From Bacillota bacterium (lineage in GTDB: Bacteria > Bacillota > Clostridia > Saccharofermentanales > UBA5734), in contig JAKPNJ010000326.1 in assembly GCA_029548445.1 (NCBI GenBank), positions 1-49,677 of the forward strand: a stretch of 49,677 bases of DNA, in the 5' to 3' direction. Below the pieces are notes generated by a model. The model worked only from the letters and a program-made list of their open reading frames with translations, did no database searches and was not told where the DNA came from. Every line of letters begins with the position of its first letter. Positions within the stretch are counted from its first letter, which is position 1. A program made the translations under genes and the position numbers. Below are positions 33,263-41,486 of the stretch, piece by piece.

Positions 33263-34723
33263 ATGCGCAAATCTTCATGGTCCTGGCTGATTTCGGTCCT
33301 GGTTCTTGTGGCCGCTTCAATGGAGGTCCTGGCCTTCGAACCGTATCGGAACTATACGTATGATTATCAGGGTGAAACATGGGGTGAACCGCAGGCATAT
33401 ATTCCAGGCGGCGTCATCCGTGGAGAGGATCTTGGAATCGGAGCCTTCTTGAGTCCGTCGGATATTTTCGTCGCGTCCGACAGAAGAATATTCATAGCCG
33501 ATACCGGAAACAACCGGATTGTCATCCTGACTTCGTCCTTCGCACTCGAACGGACGATCGATTCCTTCAACAACGAAAACATAATTGAGACATTCAACAA
33601 ACCGGAAGGCGTATTTGTCACCGAAGAGGGTACAATCTACATCGCCGATACCGAAAATCGAAGAATCGTCATCCTGGGCTCCGACTATGCCTTGGACCGG
33701 ATCATCCCGGAGCCGGATTTTAAAGTCGATATGCCTCTCATCTACCGCCCGATCCGCATCGTCGTCGACCAGGCAGGTCGCATGTTCATCATTTCCCGTC
33801 ATTTCAACATGGGGATGATTGAGTTGGATGCGACTGGGCAGTTCGACAGTTTCTTTGGTGCAATCACCGTTTCGGCGAATCTTGTCAATCGGCTGTGGCG
33901 ACGGATCGCAACCCAGGAACAGCGCGACAGAATGGTGCAGAGCGTACCGACCGAGTATTCGGGAAATGCCGTGGATCCCGAAGGGTTCGTGTACGGGACC
34001 ATCGGAACACCCAATGCACCCCAACCGATCCGAAAGCTGAATCCAATGGGGGTCGATGTCCTTCGTCGGCTTTCACTGAACCCTCCACAGGGAGACCTGT
34101 CCATATCCTATGATGACAAAGGGTGGCCGGTCCGGTCGTCGCTGACCGACATCTGTCTCGGAGATTACGGTGTATATAGTGTTCTCGATGCGACACGCGG
34201 ACGGATATTTACGTACAGCGAAGACGGAAGCCTCATGTATGTCTTTGGCTCCCTGGGAAATCGTGTCGGGAGCTTTCTCCAGCCCAACGCGATTGACAGG
34301 ACTGCGGACGGGGAGTATCTCGTTGCAGACGGCATTTTGCAGCAGGTTGTCCGATTCCGTCCCACTTCATATGCATCATTGATACACGAGGCCATCAGGG
34401 CCCAGTACCGGAGAGAGTATGCAGAGGCGGAACGCCAATGGATGGAAGTCCTCCGATATACGTCAAAATCCGAAATGGCTTACATCGAGATTGGGAAGGC
34501 TTATTATCGGAAGGGTGCATATGCTTCTGCCATGCGCTACTTCAGGCTGGGCAACGACCGGATCCAATATTCGAAAGCCTTCAAAAAATTCCGGAGGGAA
34601 AGCATGGGTGCGGTGTTCGATGTGGGCATGTCTGCTCTTGTGCTTGTCCTGGTCGGGGTTTTGTACCTTGTCATTCGGAGGCGCCTCGACAGAAGGGGAG
34701 GGAAGACGGATGGAAACGATTGA
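33263..34723 (+). CDS. Secreted NHL-repeat beta-propeller protein with TPR region and C-terminal membrane anchor
   Basis: The protein has 486 residues; ATG 33263 follows AGGAAGGAGG. It has an N-terminal signal peptide (LISVLVLVAASMEVLA) and then NHL-type blades: LSPSDIFVASDRRIFIADTGNNRIVIL, NKPEGVFVTEEGTIYIADTENRRIVIL (both split here from longer runs), GNAVDPEGFVYG and LQPNAIDRTADGEYLVAD. After the propeller come two TPR-like helix pairs (YRREYAEAERQWMEVLRYT, AYIEIGKAYYRKGAYASAMR) and one membrane helix (MSALVLVLVGVLYLVI) with an Arg/Lys-rich end. The fold predicts an outside sensor or scaffold tied to the membrane. Its start codon lies 13 bp after the permease gene and its end overlaps the YIP1 gene by 14 bp. 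Function is unknown. Confidence 0.86.
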   Translation: MRKSSWSWLISVLVLVAASMEVLAFEPYRNYTYDYQGETWGEPQAYIPGGVIRGEDLGIGAFLSPSDIFVASDRRIFIADTGNNRIVILTSSFALERTIDSFNNENIIETFNKPEGVFVTEEGTIYIADTENRRIVILGSDYALDRIIPEPDFKVDMPLIYRPIRIVVDQAGRMFIISRHFNMGMIELDATGQFDSFFGAITVSANLVNRLWRRIATQEQRDRMVQSVPTEYSGNAVDPEGFVYGTIGTPNAPQPIRKLNPMGVDVLRRLSLNPPQGDLSISYDDKGWPVRSSLTDICLGDYGVYSVLDATRGRIFTYSEDGSLMYVFGSLGNRVGSFLQPNAIDRTADGEYLVADGILQQVVRFRPTSYASLIHEAIRAQYRREYAEAERQWMEVLRYTSKSEMAYIEIGKAYYRKGAYASAMRYFRLGNDRIQYSKAFKKFRRESMGAVFDVGMSALVLVLVGVLYLVIRRRLDRRGGKTDGND

Positions 34724-35336
34724 AGCCCTTCGGTTCTCCTTCTATATCCTGTTCCATCCATTCGAAGGATTTTGGGCGGTCAAGTTCGAGCGACGGGGCA
34801 ATTTCCGAACCGCAACGCTGATCGTCTATCTGCTGATTCTTTATAGCATTGTTTCTCGCCAGTGGACAGGTTTCCCATTCAACGCACATGCTGACGCAAA
34901 CGTCAATGTCTTCCGGGAGGCGATCGGTATCTATATCCCGTTCCTGCTATGGTGCATCGCGAACTGGAGTGTGACGACGCTGCTCGACGGAGAAGGCACC
35001 TTCCGGGATATCTATGTCGCGTCGGCATATGCCCTGGTTCCGATTCTCCTGATCGGACTGCCCATGATTCTTGTCAGCAATATCATCGTCCTGGAAGAGA
35101 GTCGGCTATATTCTGCCTTGACACTGGTCTCGGCTGCCTGGTCCTGTTACCTGATGTTCGCGGGACTCATTACGATCCATCAATATACTGTACGACGGAC
35201 TCTCTTCACGATCCTCATCGCGATCGTCGCCATGGCCGCCATATTATTCCTTTTTCTCTTGTTCTTCGCATTGATTCAGCAGGTCCTCAATTTCTTCTAT
35301 ATCGCCTATATAGAAATGACACAGCGCCTGCTGTAG
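34710..35336 (+). CDS. YIP1 family membrane protein
   Basis: This 208-residue protein has five predicted helices: ATLIVYLLILYSIV, AIGIYIPFLLWCIANW, ALVPILLIGLPMILVSNII, WSCYLMFAGLITIHQ and FTILIAIVAMAAILFLFLLFFALI. ATG 34710 follows GGGGAGGGAAGACGG. The N-terminal HPFEGFWAVKFERRGN segment is characteristic of YIP1 proteins that accompany sugar importers. The gene begins inside the end of the NHL gene, so the two are very likely partners. The biochemical role is unknown. Confidence 0.85.
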   Translation: METIEALRFSFYILFHPFEGFWAVKFERRGNFRTATLIVYLLILYSIVSRQWTGFPFNAHADANVNVFREAIGIYIPFLLWCIANWSVTTLLDGEGTFRDIYVASAYALVPILLIGLPMILVSNIIVLEESRLYSALTLVSAAWSCYLMFAGLITIHQYTVRRTLFTILIAIVAMAAILFLFLLFFALIQQVLNFFYIAYIEMTQRLL

Positions 35337-35354
35337 CACGAAAGGATGCCGGAG

Positions 35355-37919
35355 ATGCGCCGTACTGTCCAAATACTGGGCCTGGCAATGGCAACCATGA
35401 TCCTGGTTGGATGTCTCCCCAGTGATGGGAAAATTCCCAATCAGCGGACGGACAGGCTCGAGGACTCCGAATTCAGCCTGGCGGTTAAGCAGGCGAACGG
35501 ATTCCTGCCTGTGGAAGAGAACGGGAACCTCATCCTGTCTGTCAATGGAAAGACGGCCGAGATCTCTGTACGGGATCTTTCGTCAGGCAGCATTTGGTAC
35601 TCGAATCCGCGCAATCTTCTGGAGGCGGGAGCATCATTGGATCCCGGACTTGGGCGGGCACTCTCGCAGATCGAGATTACATATGCGGATGCCGGTAATC
35701 ATGTCAATGAAATGAACTCCTACGACGATTCCGTTTCACTGGATCAATACGTGTTCGAAAAAATCGAGGGTGGAATCCGTGTCCTGTATGATATTGGAAA
35801 ACAGGAGAAGATCTTTCTCGTCCCCAGGGTCATCTCCGAAGAACGATTCAGGACAGTCATTCTGTCGAAACTGGACGAATCGGAACAGGAATCCATTCTC
35901 CGCTACTATCAGTTCTTCTCGAAGGGGGCGATCGCGAACAAGGAACTGGAATCCGAACTCATCCGGAAGTATCCCCTTCTCGAGACGGAGAACATTTATG
36001 TCCTGATCGACAACCTTGCGGAATTCGTCATGGAACGGCTGCAGAAAATCACCGAAAAGGCTGGATATCGCCTGGAGGATCTGCAGGAAGACGATCGGAT
36101 GAATGGGGTTGGGCAGGCGGAACAGGCGGTCTCCTTCAGGATTCCCGTGAACTATTGCATCCGGAACGACAGGCTCGAGACCTGGATCACCACGAAGGAA
36201 ATCAGGTATCCCGAGGGCATCAAGCTGCGGGAGATCCGCCTTCTGAGCCATTTCGGAGCCGCCAGCCCTGATGATGAAGGGTACCTGTTCATTCCCGATG
36301 GAAGCGGAGCCCTGATTCATTTCAACAATGGTCGGGCGCGGATGGGACCGTGTCGGATCCCCCTATACGGGCAGGATCCTGCACTTCAAATCAGGGAACG
36401 GCTGACTCCTTGGCTGAAGGCTCATTTGCCGGTCTATGGCATGAAGAAGGGAGACGCGGCTTTCCTGGCAATCCTCGAATCCGGGGACGCACTCGCCACC
36501 ATCAATGCATCCATCAGTGAAATATCCAGTTCCTACAATACAATCTATCCTTCTTTCAGCATGGACCAGAGTCTTGTGATGAAAGTGCCGTACCGTGACG
36601 AGAGTGACATGGACATCTATCAGCGGTCCCGTTTTGACGGCGAACTTCGCGTCCTGTTTTCTTTCCTGGGAGGAAAACAGGCCACATATATCGGCATGGC
36701 GACAGCCTACCGGGAGTATTTGCTGGATACCGGCGAGCTTGCTGTCCATGATCCGGAAGACATGTCCCTTTATATTGATTTTCTGGGGGCGATCCGAAAA
36801 GAGGATGAAATCCTGGGATTCCCATATACAAGGACGACATCCCTTACGACATTCGAGCAGGCTCGGAGCATCGCAGAACAGTTGCAGGCAGGAGGTGTTC
36901 CGGATCTTACCGCAAGATACATCGGCTGGGCCAATGGCGGTATCGAACACAGCCTTATGGATTCAATCGGGATCCAACGCCAACTCGGCTCGAAAGAGGA
37001 TCTTGCCGACCTTATGGCCTGCTTCCGGGATTTTGGATACACGCTTTTCATGGACATTGATATCCAGCGCGTCCATTTTCGGTCACTCTTCAGTCGATAC
37101 AGCCCCCTATTCGACAGTCCCCGGGACATCCTGGGCAAACCGGTTCGGGAACAGATCCTGGATACTGCGACCGGTGAAACAGTTGAACACGTCAGCCTTT
37201 TGTCTCCCTCCCGCTTTCCGGGGGTTGCGGAGAGTGCCGTCGGAAGCCTGAAAAGGGAAGGCATCAACCGCATATCCCTATCGACCCTGGGCGAACTTCT
37301 ATACTCCGACTTCAACTCCGGGCGATATATCGATCGCCAGCAATCCATCCGCTTGGCTCGGCAGGGCATCGAGGCATTCCGCGCAGCCGGGATGGAATTT
37401 GTCATTGAAGGGGCACATGCATATGCCCTTAAGGGCGCAGCCGCTGTCATCGGCCTTCCGGCCACATCCAACGGGTTCTATCTTGCTGATGAGGATGTGC
37501 CATTTTACCAGATCCTTCTTCATGGCATCCTTCCCTACGCCAGCCAGCCCCTGAACCTGGCAGGAGATCTCGAGCGGGAAACGCTTCGCCTTATCGAGAC
37601 CGGAACAGCCCCGCGCTTCACCTGGATGGCCCACATGAATGAGGAGCTGAAGGAATTGAAGGTCGATCGATATGCCGTCTCGTACAGGGAATGGATTGAC
37701 AGCGCGATCAGGATCCATCGGGATGTCGCGAATGCCCTGCTGTCGGTACAGGGATCTCGGATCATTGGTCACGAGCGGGTTTCCGAAACGCTTGCCCGAA
37801 CCGAATACAGCAATGGAGTCTGCATTTACGTCAACTACGACAGCAAGAGCGTTGAAGCGGATGGTCATGCAATTGAGTCGATGGGCTATCTGGTCGTGAC
37901 ACAGCCGGCTGGAGACTGA
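35355..37919 (+). CDS. DUF5696 domain lipoprotein
   Basis: The protein has 854 residues. ATG 35355 is preferred because AAAGG is 9 bp upstream; ATG 35346 is too close to it. Lipoprotein signal MRRTVQILGLAMATMILVGC (Cys20). The N-terminal part has beta strands (ILSVNGKTAEISVRDLSSGSIWYSNP, split), and the long middle and C-terminal parts match DUF5696 with PDDEGYLFIPDGSGALIHFNNG, MAHMNEELKELKVDRYAV and a barrel-like IDFLGAIRKEDEILGFPYTRTTSLTTFEQA. Proteins with this domain sit in importer/hydrolase clusters in Firmicutes; a glycoside-hydrolase-like fold has been suspected but I see no proven catalytic residues. It ends 13 bp before the second permease pair. Confidence 0.83.
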   Translation: MRRTVQILGLAMATMILVGCLPSDGKIPNQRTDRLEDSEFSLAVKQANGFLPVEENGNLILSVNGKTAEISVRDLSSGSIWYSNPRNLLEAGASLDPGLGRALSQIEITYADAGNHVNEMNSYDDSVSLDQYVFEKIEGGIRVLYDIGKQEKIFLVPRVISEERFRTVILSKLDESEQESILRYYQFFSKGAIANKELESELIRKYPLLETENIYVLIDNLAEFVMERLQKITEKAGYRLEDLQEDDRMNGVGQAEQAVSFRIPVNYCIRNDRLETWITTKEIRYPEGIKLREIRLLSHFGAASPDDEGYLFIPDGSGALIHFNNGRARMGPCRIPLYGQDPALQIRERLTPWLKAHLPVYGMKKGDAAFLAILESGDALATINASISEISSSYNTIYPSFSMDQSLVMKVPYRDESDMDIYQRSRFDGELRVLFSFLGGKQATYIGMATAYREYLLDTGELAVHDPEDMSLYIDFLGAIRKEDEILGFPYTRTTSLTTFEQARSIAEQLQAGGVPDLTARYIGWANGGIEHSLMDSIGIQRQLGSKEDLADLMACFRDFGYTLFMDIDIQRVHFRSLFSRYSPLFDSPRDILGKPVREQILDTATGETVEHVSLLSPSRFPGVAESAVGSLKREGINRISLSTLGELLYSDFNSGRYIDRQQSIRLARQGIEAFRAAGMEFVIEGAHAYALKGAAAVIGLPATSNGFYLADEDVPFYQILLHGILPYASQPLNLAGDLERETLRLIETGTAPRFTWMAHMNEELKELKVDRYAVSYREWIDSAIRIHRDVANALLSVQGSRIIGHERVSETLARTEYSNGVCIYVNYDSKSVEADGHAIESMGYLVVTQPAGD

Positions 37920-37932
37920 GGGGAGGATGTGC

Positions 37933-38841
37933 ATGGGGAGACGAAGAGGAATCACCTATCGACAGAAGCGTGCCCTGGCCGGGTGGTTGTTCTCCATACC
38001 CTTCCTGGTCGGGTTTTTCCTGTTTTTCCTGATTCCGGTCCTCCAGTCCCTGGTCATGGGTTTCCAAACTGTCAAAGCCTCACCGACCGGGATCAAGCTG
38101 ACCTTCATCGGACTTGAAAATTTCAAGCAGCTTCTCCTTGTGGATCCCGATTTCATCCCGGTCCTGGTCTCCAGCCTGACAGACCTGGCCATTGATTTCC
38201 CGGCCATCATTCTGTTCAGTTTCTTCATTGCGAGCCTCCTGAACCAGAAATTCCGGGGGAGGACCCTATCCCGCGTAATCTTCTTCCTGCCAGTGGTGAT
38301 CTCCTCCGGGGTCATCCAGCTGATCCAGAGCAGTCAATTGCAGGCCGTTTCCGCGACCTCCATCACAGCCGAGGCTCAGAACACCGGAGTGGTGCAGCTT
38401 GCTGATTTTGCCCTTGGCCTGATCCGTACGGTCAGGATTGATCCCGTGATCCTTGACTATGTCCAGATGGCTGTAGACCGGGCATATGGCATCACCGTGG
38501 CTTCCGGAATCCAGATCCTCATTTTTCTGGCAGGACTCCAGGGAATCCATCCGGCATTGTTCGAAGCGTCGAGCCTCGAAGGAGCGACAGGGTGGGAAAA
38601 CTTCTGGAAGATTACATTTCCCATGATCAGTCCCCTGATTCTCGTGAATTCGGTGTTCACGATCATCGACTCAATGGGTGGGCTGCTGAACCAGACGATC
38701 ATGAGGATCCACACGACCTCCTTCATTATCGGCAATTATGGGTATGCCTCTGCAATGAGTTGGACGTATTTCCTGATCATTTTCATCGTCCTGTCGATCT
38801 TCCTCTACCTGACGTCCAGGAAGGTCTACTATGAAAACTGA
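37933..38841 (+). CDS. Second sugar ABC transporter permease, MalF/UgpA type
   Basis: The protein has 302 residues. ATG 37933 (GGGAGG 6 bp upstream) is preferred over ATG 37927. Six helices starting WLFSIPFLVGFFLFFLIPVL. The EAA loop, EASSLEGATGWENFWKITFP, is at about residue 216. The extracellular loop after the third helix is longer than in the first permease set (QAVSATSITAEAQNTGVVQL region), so the pair is probably not redundant. Its end overlaps the next permease by 11 bp. Confidence 0.93.
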   Translation: MGRRRGITYRQKRALAGWLFSIPFLVGFFLFFLIPVLQSLVMGFQTVKASPTGIKLTFIGLENFKQLLLVDPDFIPVLVSSLTDLAIDFPAIILFSFFIASLLNQKFRGRTLSRVIFFLPVVISSGVIQLIQSSQLQAVSATSITAEAQNTGVVQLADFALGLIRTVRIDPVILDYVQMAVDRAYGITVASGIQILIFLAGLQGIHPALFEASSLEGATGWENFWKITFPMISPLILVNSVFTIIDSMGGLLNQTIMRIHTTSFIIGNYGYASAMSWTYFLIIFIVLSIFLYLTSRKVYYEN

Positions 38842-39814
38842 AAGCAGGACCCAACACATGAAAACTGCATGGCGGAACCGAATTGACAGGCAATGGTCGG
38901 CAGACAGGCTCAGGAGGCATTCCTGGACACTGTTTCGATTTCTGCTGATCGCCGGGCTTGCATTCATTATCGTGCAGCCGATCCTGATCGAGATCTCGTC
39001 TTCTTTCAAGGGGTTGAGTGATCTGTACGACGGATCCGTATTTCTTTTTCCGAAGAATCCGACCTGGAAGAACTACGTGGATGTTTGGAAATACCTGGAA
39101 TATCCATCCCGCCTGGCCTATACGGTCGCATATTGTCTCCTGTGTGCAACCCTTCAGGTCGTCAGTTGTTCTCTCGTCGCCTATGGCATCGCGCGATTCA
39201 ATTTTCGGGCAAAAAAAATGATCCTTGGCATGGCGATCGCGACCATCGTGGTTCCCATCCAAACAGTCCTTTTGCCCCAATTTCTCCAGTTCCATTACTT
39301 CTCTCCGATCACCATGTTCACTTTGGGGAACGTTCTGAAAGGCGTGAACCTGATCGGAACCCCCATTCCTCTGATCATCCTGTCGGCCACCGGGGTAGCT
39401 TTCAAGAACGGCCTGTTCATCTTCATGCTGCGACAGTACTACAGGAACCTGCCGAAAGAACTGGAAGAAGTCGCAAGCATTGATGGATGCGGTTTTTTCA
39501 AGACCTACGTGAGAATCATCACCCCTGGCGCCGCCACCATGATGATGACGGTTCTGCTGTTTGCATTCGTCTTCCAGTGGAATGACTACTTCTTCACGAC
39601 AGTCCTGACTCCAGGGTTGAATGTATTCTCCACCGTTATTGTCAACATTGGAGAATCCATTGCCGTGACACAGGGGATCTGGTTCGGAAACATGCAGGAG
39701 ATGCTGTATGACAGTGCCGCACTCATCCTCTTTATCCTGCCGCTCATCATTCTGTATTCATTCACACAGCGGTTCTTTGTCCAGAGTATCGAACGGAGCG
39801 GCATTGTGGGATGA
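38831..39814 (+). CDS. Second carbohydrate ABC transporter permease, MalG/UgpE type
   Basis: This 327-residue protein begins at ATG 38831 with AGGAAGG 6 bp upstream; ATG 38861 is a weaker alternative. Six helices; EAA loop EVASIDGCGFFKTYVRIITP at about residue 215. FVFQWNDYFFTTVL is the typical fifth-helix segment of this group. It is the last gene of the first long operon; the following 176-bp spacer holds a new promoter element. Confidence 0.93.
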   Translation: MKTESRTQHMKTAWRNRIDRQWSADRLRRHSWTLFRFLLIAGLAFIIVQPILIEISSSFKGLSDLYDGSVFLFPKNPTWKNYVDVWKYLEYPSRLAYTVAYCLLCATLQVVSCSLVAYGIARFNFRAKKMILGMAIATIVVPIQTVLLPQFLQFHYFSPITMFTLGNVLKGVNLIGTPIPLIILSATGVAFKNGLFIFMLRQYYRNLPKELEEVASIDGCGFFKTYVRIITPGAATMMMTVLLFAFVFQWNDYFFTTVLTPGLNVFSTVIVNIGESIAVTQGIWFGNMQEMLYDSAALILFILPLIILYSFTQRFFVQSIERSGIVG

Positions 39815-39846
39815 TGTCCGAATCTCCGACGGCATGGAGATATCAA

Positions 39847-39910
39847 GTTAATATAGTGCATTGATGCGGTTAGCGCCGTACATGGACTTGCAGTTCCCGT
39901 GAAATATAAT
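39847..39910 (+). promoter_or_regulatory. Shared regulatory promoter element, copy facing the second binding-protein operon
   Basis: GTTAA (39847-39851), TGCA (39857-39860), GTTAG (39869-39873), 4 bp, GTACATGGACT with TGGACT (39883-39888) as -35, 16 bp, TATAAT (39905-39910). It has the best -10 of the four copies. The start codon at 39991 is about 80 nt downstream. Confidence 0.75.
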
Positions 39911-39990
39911 TTAAGCATGGGAAAGGATTAATATTGCAGTCGCATGTGTTCCGGAACAAGGCCTGCGAATGAAGATGGGGAGGGAATACC

Positions 39991-41415
39991 ATGAAGGCTC
40001 GTACTCGTGGACAGAACGGAAATGGAACAAGAAGCGGATTCGTTATTTGGCTACTACTGTTGCTGCTGATCAGTCTTGTGGCCTGCGAGGCCGCCCCGTC
40101 GGTGACGCCTACCCCGATACCTACCAGTGCTCCAACCGATGCAGCAACTCCGGTTCCAACCGAACCCGGGCGCGAAGTCAAGGATCTTCAGGGCCGTGAG
40201 ATCCGGCTGTTCATTTATGGTTTTGACAGGGCCTGGATGGAAAATGATTTCAACGGAAAGCGAACACTGAATCGGTTCTCCGAGATCGAGACGAAATTCA
40301 ACTGCAAGCTGACAATCCTGTCAGGACCCAAGGACACAACCAATGAAGCCATCTGGGCGACAATCATTTCAGGAAATCCCAGTGCGGACATCATTGACGG
40401 TGCCGGTCCCCATCTGATCGCACAACCGGTCTCCAATGCTTTATATATGGACCTCAACACATTTGGGGTCTTCGATTGGTCCGATGAGAAGTGGGATCCC
40501 AATATCATGGAACTGCTGGAATTCAAGGGGAAGCAATATGGGTGCACGACCCGCGGAGATCTGACCCAGCGATACATGCTGAACAATGTCATGTTTTTCA
40601 ATCGGGGCCTCGTCCAGAGTGCAGGATACAATCCCGATGATCTCTATACCTGGCAGGCAGAAGGTACCTGGACCTGGGAGAAATTCGAGGAGGTTGCCGA
40701 AAAAATTTCCAAGCTCTCAACTGCAGAAACGGAGATTTTCGGTTCCATCAGCAACGATCTTCGTTTGTATTCCGGATTGGTCGCTTCCATGGGAGCCAAG
40801 TGGATCACGAACAACGCGGATGGAATTCCCGAGTTCACGGCAGATGATCCCAAGGCGATGGAGGCTCTTGACTTCTACCTCAATTTGTTCAGGAAGGGGA
40901 TCATACCGGATACGGACGAGTACAATAACCAACGCCTGTTCACATCAGGAACCATCGGATTCATGCCGGACTACCTGGATAAGGTCAACAACAAAACACT
41001 CAAGATCAGTACAATCAAGGATGGCTACGGCCTTCTCATGTTCCCGAAGCACAAGGATGCCGAGGATTATGTTTCGTTCCGCGACTGGTTCGGTTTCTGG
41101 GCCATTCCGACGGGAGCGAGCGAGCCCCGGGACATTGCATTGGTCATCAACTACCTGACGGATCCGATGGAAGGTGCTGCCGACCCACAAGTCATTTTCG
41201 AATCCTATGTCAAGGATGAAGGATCCCTTGCCGTCTTCGACCTCATCCAGGACCGTACCGTCATTTTGCCAACCTTCATGAGCAATCCTGTGTGCCGTTT
41301 GTGGCAGGGACAGCTGGGCTTGATACGCCGCGGCGAGAAGACCCCGGCTGAAGCGATTGCCGAGAATAAGGCGCAATACGAAGCGGAACTCGATGCGATA
41401 TGGAAAATCGGGTGA
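39991..41415 (+). CDS. Extracellular solute-binding lipoprotein
   Basis: This 474-residue protein has the signal WLLLLLLISLVAC (Cys32) and a Pro/Thr/Ala linker (SVTPTPIPTSAPTDAATPVP), then a family-1 type solute-binding fold with FNCKLTILSG, NPSADIIDGAG, WTWEKFEEVAEKI and FWAIPTGASEPRDIALVIN. It follows the second permease pair after a promoter-bearing gap, and would feed that pair with rhamnose-containing oligosaccharides. It belongs to the next transcription unit with the rhamnosidase. Confidence 0.92.
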   Translation: MKARTRGQNGNGTRSGFVIWLLLLLLISLVACEAAPSVTPTPIPTSAPTDAATPVPTEPGREVKDLQGREIRLFIYGFDRAWMENDFNGKRTLNRFSEIETKFNCKLTILSGPKDTTNEAIWATIISGNPSADIIDGAGPHLIAQPVSNALYMDLNTFGVFDWSDEKWDPNIMELLEFKGKQYGCTTRGDLTQRYMLNNVMFFNRGLVQSAGYNPDDLYTWQAEGTWTWEKFEEVAEKISKLSTAETEIFGSISNDLRLYSGLVASMGAKWITNNADGIPEFTADDPKAMEALDFYLNLFRKGIIPDTDEYNNQRLFTSGTIGFMPDYLDKVNNKTLKISTIKDGYGLLMFPKHKDAEDYVSFRDWFGFWAIPTGASEPRDIALVINYLTDPMEGAADPQVIFESYVKDEGSLAVFDLIQDRTVILPTFMSNPVCRLWQGQLGLIRRGEKTPAEAIAENKAQYEAELDAIWKIG

Positions 41416-41486
41416 CCACGGCCTGATCCGGGAATCGGAGAAGCCTGCAGACACAAATGGTATCGGGACATCCCGCGGGAGTTGTC

